64,000 bases of DNA from JBBROS01 sp963752225 (lineage in GTDB: Bacteria > Pseudomonadota > Alphaproteobacteria > Acetobacterales > Acetobacteraceae): NCBI GenBank assembly GCA_963752225.1, contig CAVVXS010000011.1, positions 1 to 64,000 on the forward strand, written 5' to 3'. The notes below the pieces were generated by a model. The model was not told the origin of the DNA, searched no databases, and was given only the letters and a program-made list of their open reading frames with translations. Shown here one piece after another: positions 60,572 through 64,000 of this stretch (the stretch's first letter is position 1; each line of letters starts with the position of its first letter). The translations under genes were made by a program, and so were the position numbers.

Positions 60572-61606
60572 ATGAAAGCCGTCGGCTACCTCGAACGCGG
60601 CCTGCCCATCACCGACGAAAACGCGCTGCTCGACCTCGACCTGCCGGACCCGTCGCCGCCCGCGGGACGCGACCTGCTGGTCCGGGTCCACGCCGTGTCG
60701 GTGAACCCGCGCGACGCCAAAAGCCGCCACACGTTCGACGCGGCTTCGGGCAAGCCGGTCGTCCTCGGTTACGACGCCTCGGGGGTGGTGGAGGCCGTCG
60801 GTCCCGAAGCCACGCTGTTCCGGCCCGGGGACGCGGTGTTCTACGCCGGCGTGTTGAACCGTCCGGGCTCGAACGCCGAGCTGCAGCTGGTGGACGAGCG
60901 CATCGTCGGACGCAAGCCGGCGTCGCTGGACCACGCCGCGGCCGCGTCCTTGCCGCTGACCACGCTGACCGCCTTCGAGATGCTGTTCGACCGGCTCGGC
61001 GTTCCCCGAGGCCCGGTGGGCGGCGGCGAGGCGGCGGATGCGGCCGTGCTGATCCTCGGCGGGGCGGGCGGCGTGCCGTCCGTCGCGATCCAGCTGGCTC
61101 GGGCCTTGACCGCGCTCACCGTGGTGGCCACCGCCTCGCGGCCGGACAGCGAGCGCTGGGTGCGCGAGCTGGGCGCCCACCATGTCGTCGACCACAGCAA
61201 ACCGCTCGAGGAGGAGGTCGAACGGCTCGGGCTCTCGACGCCGCTGCGCTACGTGTTCTCGACCCACACCGACCGCCGCAGCTGGGCCGGCATCGCCGCC
61301 ATCGTCGCGCCGCAGGGCCGGGTCGGCCTGATCGACGACCCCGAGCCGCTCGACCTGCGCTTGATGAAGATGAAAAGCGTGTCGATCCATTGGGAAGCGA
61401 TGTTCACCCGGCCGATGTTCGGCACCGCGGACATGATCCGGCAGCACGAGATCCTGACGGAGGTGGCGGGCCTGGTGGACCGCGGCGCGGTCCGGGCGAC
61501 GGCGGCGCAGAGCTTCGGCGCCATCAACGCCGCCAACCTGCGCCGCGCGCATGCCGCCATCGAGGCCGGGCGCGTCGTCGGCAAGCTGGTCCTGGCGGGG
61601 TTTTGA
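60572..61606 (+). CDS. zinc-independent MDR-family alcohol dehydrogenase / quinone oxidoreductase
   Basis: 344 aa medium-chain reductase: VRVHAVSVNPRDAKSRH, VVLGYDASGVVEAVGPEATL, LPLTTLTAFEMLFDRLGV, nucleotide-binding ILGGAGGVPSVAIQLARAL, ELGAHHVVDHSK. Lacks the catalytic zinc Cys of classic alcohol dehydrogenases, so it is of the ZADH/zeta-crystallin-like quinone reductase type. ATG 60572 with AAAGGA upstream. The DMT exporter begins right after it. Confidence 0.92.
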   Translation: MKAVGYLERGLPITDENALLDLDLPDPSPPAGRDLLVRVHAVSVNPRDAKSRHTFDAASGKPVVLGYDASGVVEAVGPEATLFRPGDAVFYAGVLNRPGSNAELQLVDERIVGRKPASLDHAAAASLPLTTLTAFEMLFDRLGVPRGPVGGGEAADAAVLILGGAGGVPSVAIQLARALTALTVVATASRPDSERWVRELGAHHVVDHSKPLEEEVERLGLSTPLRYVFSTHTDRRSWAGIAAIVAPQGRVGLIDDPEPLDLRLMKMKSVSIHWEAMFTRPMFGTADMIRQHEILTEVAGLVDRGAVRATAAQSFGAINAANLRRAHAAIEAGRVVGKLVLAGF

Positions 61607-61626
61607 GCGGGCATGGCGGCCCGAGC

Positions 61627-62535
61627 GTGACGGTGGTTCGGCCCCGGCCTGCCGCCCCCTTGCTGCAGCGAGCCGGGGTGCCGGCGCTGTTCGTGCTGCT
61701 GTGGAGCACGGGCTTCATCGGCGCCAGGTTCGGCTTGCCCCATGCCGGGCCGCTCACCTTCCTGGCGCTGCGCTACGGCCTTGCCGTAGGACTGCTGGTG
61801 CTGGCCGCGTTGGCGACGAGGGCGCCCTGGCCGCGCCGGCCGGCCGAGATCGGCCATTACGCGGTGGCCGGGCTTCTCGTGCATGGGGCTTACCTCGGCG
61901 GCGTCTTCGTCGGCATCTCGCTCGGCGTCGAGGCCGGCGTTTCGGCGCTGATCGTCGGCCTCCAGCCGCTGCTGACCGCCGCGCTCGCCCGCGTGTTCCT
62001 TGGTGAACGGGTGGCGCCGCGGCAATGGGTCGGGCTTGGTCTCGGGCTGCTCGGGATGGCGCTCGTCCTGGCCCGCAAGCTCGGCCAGGGACCCGGCGAC
62101 GCATGGGGCGGCCTGGCGTGCGTCGGCGCCTTGCTCAGCATCACCGCCGGCACGCTCTACCAAAAGCGGTTCTGCGCCGGCATGGACCTGCGCACCGGCT
62201 GCGTCGTCCAGTTCACCGCCGCGGGCCTCGTCACCGCCCCGCTCGCGCTGCTGTTCGAGGGCTTCCGTGTCGAATGGACCGGCGAGTTCGTGTTCGCCCT
62301 GCTTTGGCTGGTGCTGGTGCTATCGCTCGGCGCGGTGTCGCTGCTTTACGTGCTGATCCGGCGCGGCGCGGCGGCACAGGTCGCCAGCCTGTTCTTTCTT
62401 GTCCCGCCCTGCACCGCCCTGATCGCGTGGCCGCTGTTCGGCGAGACGCTGAGCCCCTTGGCCCTGCTCGGCATGGCGCTGACCGCGGCGGGCGTAGCCC
62501 TGGCGGGCCGGCCGCGGGCTAGCGGCAAACCGTGA
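61627..62535 (+). CDS. DMT superfamily transporter (EamA/RhaT)
   Basis: About 303 aa, ten membrane helices in two EamA repeats: FVLLWSTGFIGARFGLPHAG, ALRYGLAVGLLVLAALATRA, GVEAGVSALIVGLQPLLTAA and VFLGERVAPRQWVGLGLGLL in the first; SLLYVLIRRGAAAQVASLFF and WPLFGETLSPLALLGMALTA in the second. Exports amino acids, metabolites or drugs. Start: GTG at 61627 taken; a TTG at 61603 overlapping the preceding stop (TTGA) is equally possible and would imply coupling. Confidence 0.9.
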   Translation: MTVVRPRPAAPLLQRAGVPALFVLLWSTGFIGARFGLPHAGPLTFLALRYGLAVGLLVLAALATRAPWPRRPAEIGHYAVAGLLVHGAYLGGVFVGISLGVEAGVSALIVGLQPLLTAALARVFLGERVAPRQWVGLGLGLLGMALVLARKLGQGPGDAWGGLACVGALLSITAGTLYQKRFCAGMDLRTGCVVQFTAAGLVTAPLALLFEGFRVEWTGEFVFALLWLVLVLSLGAVSLLYVLIRRGAAAQVASLFFLVPPCTALIAWPLFGETLSPLALLGMALTAAGVALAGRPRASGKP

Positions 62536-62541
62536 CGGCCC

Positions 62542-62853
62542 TTATTGCCGCCGCGGCGCGCGCAGCGGCACCACGGCGCCGGCTGCCGGGCCCGGCGGCA
62601 ACGGCGTCCAGCCGGCAATGGTCCTCGCGTGCATCCTGGCCTGGACGTTGTCGGTGATGCCGGGGAACAGCCGGCGCAGCTCGATCGCAGCCGTCAGCTC
62701 GCCTTGTTCGAGGAAGACGGTGCGGATGGCGGCGGCTTCGGCTTCGGTGACGCAGAACACGCCCCAAGCATGGCGTTCTCCGCCGCAACGAACAAGCGGC
62801 TTCGCGGTGCCGCGGCCGGCGGTCGACGTGGTGTGACCGGTCGGGCGCGTCAA
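62542..62853 (-). CDS. hypothetical protein downstream of catC
   Basis: 103 aa with a coherent core: WGVFCVTEAEAAAIRTVFLE, QGELTAAIELRRLFPGITDN and ARTIAGWTPLPPG, a pattern that looks like a small conserved unknown, with helices and a basic tail. Its ATG overlaps the catC stop (ATGA), so it is co-translated. No function assigned. Confidence 0.55.
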   Translation of the reverse strand: MTRPTGHTTSTAGRGTAKPLVRCGGERHAWGVFCVTEAEAAAIRTVFLEQGELTAAIELRRLFPGITDNVQARMHARTIAGWTPLPPGPAAGAVVPLRAPRRQ

Positions 62854-63128
62854 TCGATCGCCGAAGGATGCCGGGCGAGCGGGGTCACGGCGATGTCCAT
62901 GAAGGGGAACAGCGGCAGCGTGGACAGGATCGCGTGCAGCTCGTCATGGTCGGCGACGTCGAACACGCTGACGTTCGCGTAAGCCCCGGCGATGCGCCAC
63001 AAATGCCGCCACTTGCCGTCGCGCTGGAGTGCTTGCGCGCGGTCCTTTTCCAACGCCTTCAGGCGGTCGAACTCGGCGGGATCGATGTCGTGCGGCACGC
63101 GCACGTCCATCCGGACATGGTACAGCAT
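62850..63128 (-). CDS. catC: muconolactone delta-isomerase CatC
   Basis: 92 aa. LYHVRMDVRVPHDIDPAEFD at the start, ALEKDRAQALQRDGKWRHLW, RIAGAYANVSVFDVADHDEL, and LPLFPFMDIAVTPLARHPSA: the full CatC signature. Converts muconolactone to beta-ketoadipate enol-lactone in the catechol branch. Follows catB by 56 bp, with a hairpin between them. ATG 63128 with GGAGACACC. Confidence 0.95.
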   Translation of the reverse strand: MLYHVRMDVRVPHDIDPAEFDRLKALEKDRAQALQRDGKWRHLWRIAGAYANVSVFDVADHDELHAILSTLPLFPFMDIAVTPLARHPSAID

Positions 63129-63141
63129 GGGTGTCTCCTAA

Positions 63142-63176
63142 AGCACTTCCCGAGCTAATCGGCTCGGGAGTAGTGC
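63142..63176 (-). promoter_or_regulatory. intercistronic hairpin between catB and catC
   Basis: TCCCGAGC / GCTCGGGA (perfect 8 bp, 6-base loop), extended by imperfect GCAC/GTGC pairing. It lies between catB stop and catC ribosome site and could set their expression ratio or protect RNA. Confidence 0.5.
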
Positions 63177-63184
63177 GCTCAAAC

Positions 63185-64000
63185 TTAGCTCCGCGCGAAG
63201 TGGCGGAGCTTGTCGTGGTCGAGGCGGACGCCGAGGCCCGGACCCGCGGGCAGGTGGATGTGGCAATCCTCGAACCGCAGCGGCTCCGTCACCAGGTCCT
63301 CGACCAGGATCTGCGGTCCGAAATGCTCGCAGCCCCATTCCAGCGTGCGCAGCCCGGCAAAGGCGTGCAGGTGCGCCGCGGCGCCGACCGAGCTTTCCAG
63401 CAGGCACCCGCCGTACAGGCCCATCCCGGCCGCCTCGGCGACCGCGGCGACCTTGTGCAGGCCGAGCAGCCCGCCGTGCTTGACGAGCTTGAGCGAGACG
63501 ACGTCCGCGGCCGCGGCCTGCGTCACGGCCAGCATCTCGTGGGCCGAGAACACGCATTCGTCGGCCATCAGCGGCACCGTCGAGCGCGCCCGGACCCGGG
63601 CCATCCCGGCCAGGTCCCAGGCCGGCAGCGGCTGCTCCACCAATACCACGCCCAGTTCCGCCAGGCGGGGCATGCAGCGGTTCGCCGTCGCCTCGTCCCA
63701 GGCCTGGTTGGCGTCGACGATCAGGCGGGCGCGCCCATCCAGCGCCGTGGCGAGGCGGCGGAGCCGGGCGAGGTCGGCGTCGGCGGCCTGCGCCCCGATC
63801 TTCACCTTGAACGTGTCGTGCAGCCGGGCGGCGAGCTTGCGTTCGGCTTCGTCGATCTCCTGCGCAGGGTCGCCGGACGCGAGCGTCCACAGCACCGGGA
63901 CGCGGCTGCGGACAACCCCGCCCAGCAACTGCGCGGCCGGCAGGCCCAAGGTCTGCCCCACGGCGTCGAACAGCGCCGTTTCCACCGCCGCCTTGGCGGC
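63185..64000 (-). CDS. catB: muconate cycloisomerase CatB (5' end outside window)
   Basis: Enolase superfamily, C-terminal 272 codons. Seen: AAVETALFDAVGQTLGLPAA, catalytic lysine motif TFKVKIGAQ, metal ligands in LIVDANQAW (Asp), VVLVEQPLP (Glu) and MADECVFSA (Asp), then VVSLKLVKHGGL and GCLLESSVGAAAHLH. Cyclises cis,cis-muconate to muconolactone; works just before CatC. The reading frame continues past 64000. Upstream catA or regulator is not visible. Confidence 0.92.
   Translation of the reverse strand, partial: AAKAAVETALFDAVGQTLGLPAAQLLGGVVRSRVPVLWTLASGDPAQEIDEAERKLAARLHDTFKVKIGAQAADADLARLRRLATALDGRARLIVDANQAWDEATANRCMPRLAELGVVLVEQPLPAWDLAGMARVRARSTVPLMADECVFSAHEMLAVTQAAAADVVSLKLVKHGGLLGLHKVAAVAEAAGMGLYGGCLLESSVGAAAHLHAFAGLRTLEWGCEHFGPQILVEDLVTEPLRFEDCHIHLPAGPGLGVRLDHDKLRHFARS

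Noticed and set aside
59263..62535. 1090-aa plus-strand ORF
   Set aside because: Its first part is antisense to uvsE/DHH and its middle is a shadow of the reductase; only the last 303 codons (DMT transporter) are real.

Overview
The window is GC-rich DNA from an alphaproteobacterium, most likely of the Rhodospirillales/Acetobacteraceae type. This rests on gene content: a MucR/Ros regulator, RepA and short ParA plasmid modules, a small RTX protein, sorbosone-type dehydrogenase with DUF2231, a UvsE nuclease and an anti-sigma/ECF pair. No tRNA, rRNA or CRISPR array was seen. About 60 genes are present, and most long antisense ORFs are GC-rich shadows.

Left part (1-12.7 kb): the 3' half of a frameshifted glmS; a proline-racemase-family enzyme facing an Ldh_2-type imino-acid reductase (hydroxyproline catabolism); a decayed O-GlcNAc-transferase-like gene; a MucR regulator; a scrambled scrap of an M48 protease gene; an RND efflux operon (hydrolase, adaptor, pump) divergent from its LysR regulator; and a broken cation/proton antiporter.

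12.8-22.5 kb: a ParA plus small RHH-like partition pair among TTACGTAA palindromes, then envelope-lipid genes (MlaC-like protein, a broken lipoprotein gene, two acyltransferases, methyltransferase, YdcF, polysaccharide deacetylase, GT2) interrupted by a Xre/RES toxin-antitoxin pair. 22.9-32 kb: a sugar ABC importer without its ATPase, a HARP-like protein, a GT4 glycosyltransferase, a sugar dehydrogenase with DUF2231, and a chromate transporter.

32-43.5 kb carries a small RTX protein, a DUF892 ferritin-like protein, an M48 protease, and a plasmid replication core: RepA, direct iterons, an inverted iteron and a perfect DnaA box. Next to it are a DUF2442 protein, a cupin, an AbrB/Doc addiction pair, a long eukaryote-like isoleucyl-tRNA synthetase with two frameshifts, a DJ-1/PfpI protein and a complete IS200/IS605 element (tnpA, tnpB, end palindromes). 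The rep, par and addiction functions suggest a large plasmid or chromid, or a chromosome with an integrated plasmid. The sequence alone cannot decide which.

43.7-64 kb: a lipoprotein, an MFS transporter, a KaiC-like ATPase with a hybrid histidine kinase, a cbtA remnant, PhoD, an intact anti-sigma gene beside a shattered ECF sigma gene, a metallo-beta-lactamase-fold protein, a frameshifted double PAP2/haloperoxidase, a repair-flavoured operon (DHH phosphoesterase, uvsE, msrA, CocE-type hydrolase), an MDR-type reductase with a DMT exporter, and the catechol-branch genes catB and catC.

A recurring oddity is the number of single-base frameshifts in otherwise well-conserved genes (glmS, antiporter, lipoprotein, ileS, sigma factor, haloperoxidase, DHH protein). 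They could be uncorrected assembly indels or real decay. The O-GlcNAc-transferase-like and cbtA remnants also carry stops or internal deletions and look truly dead.
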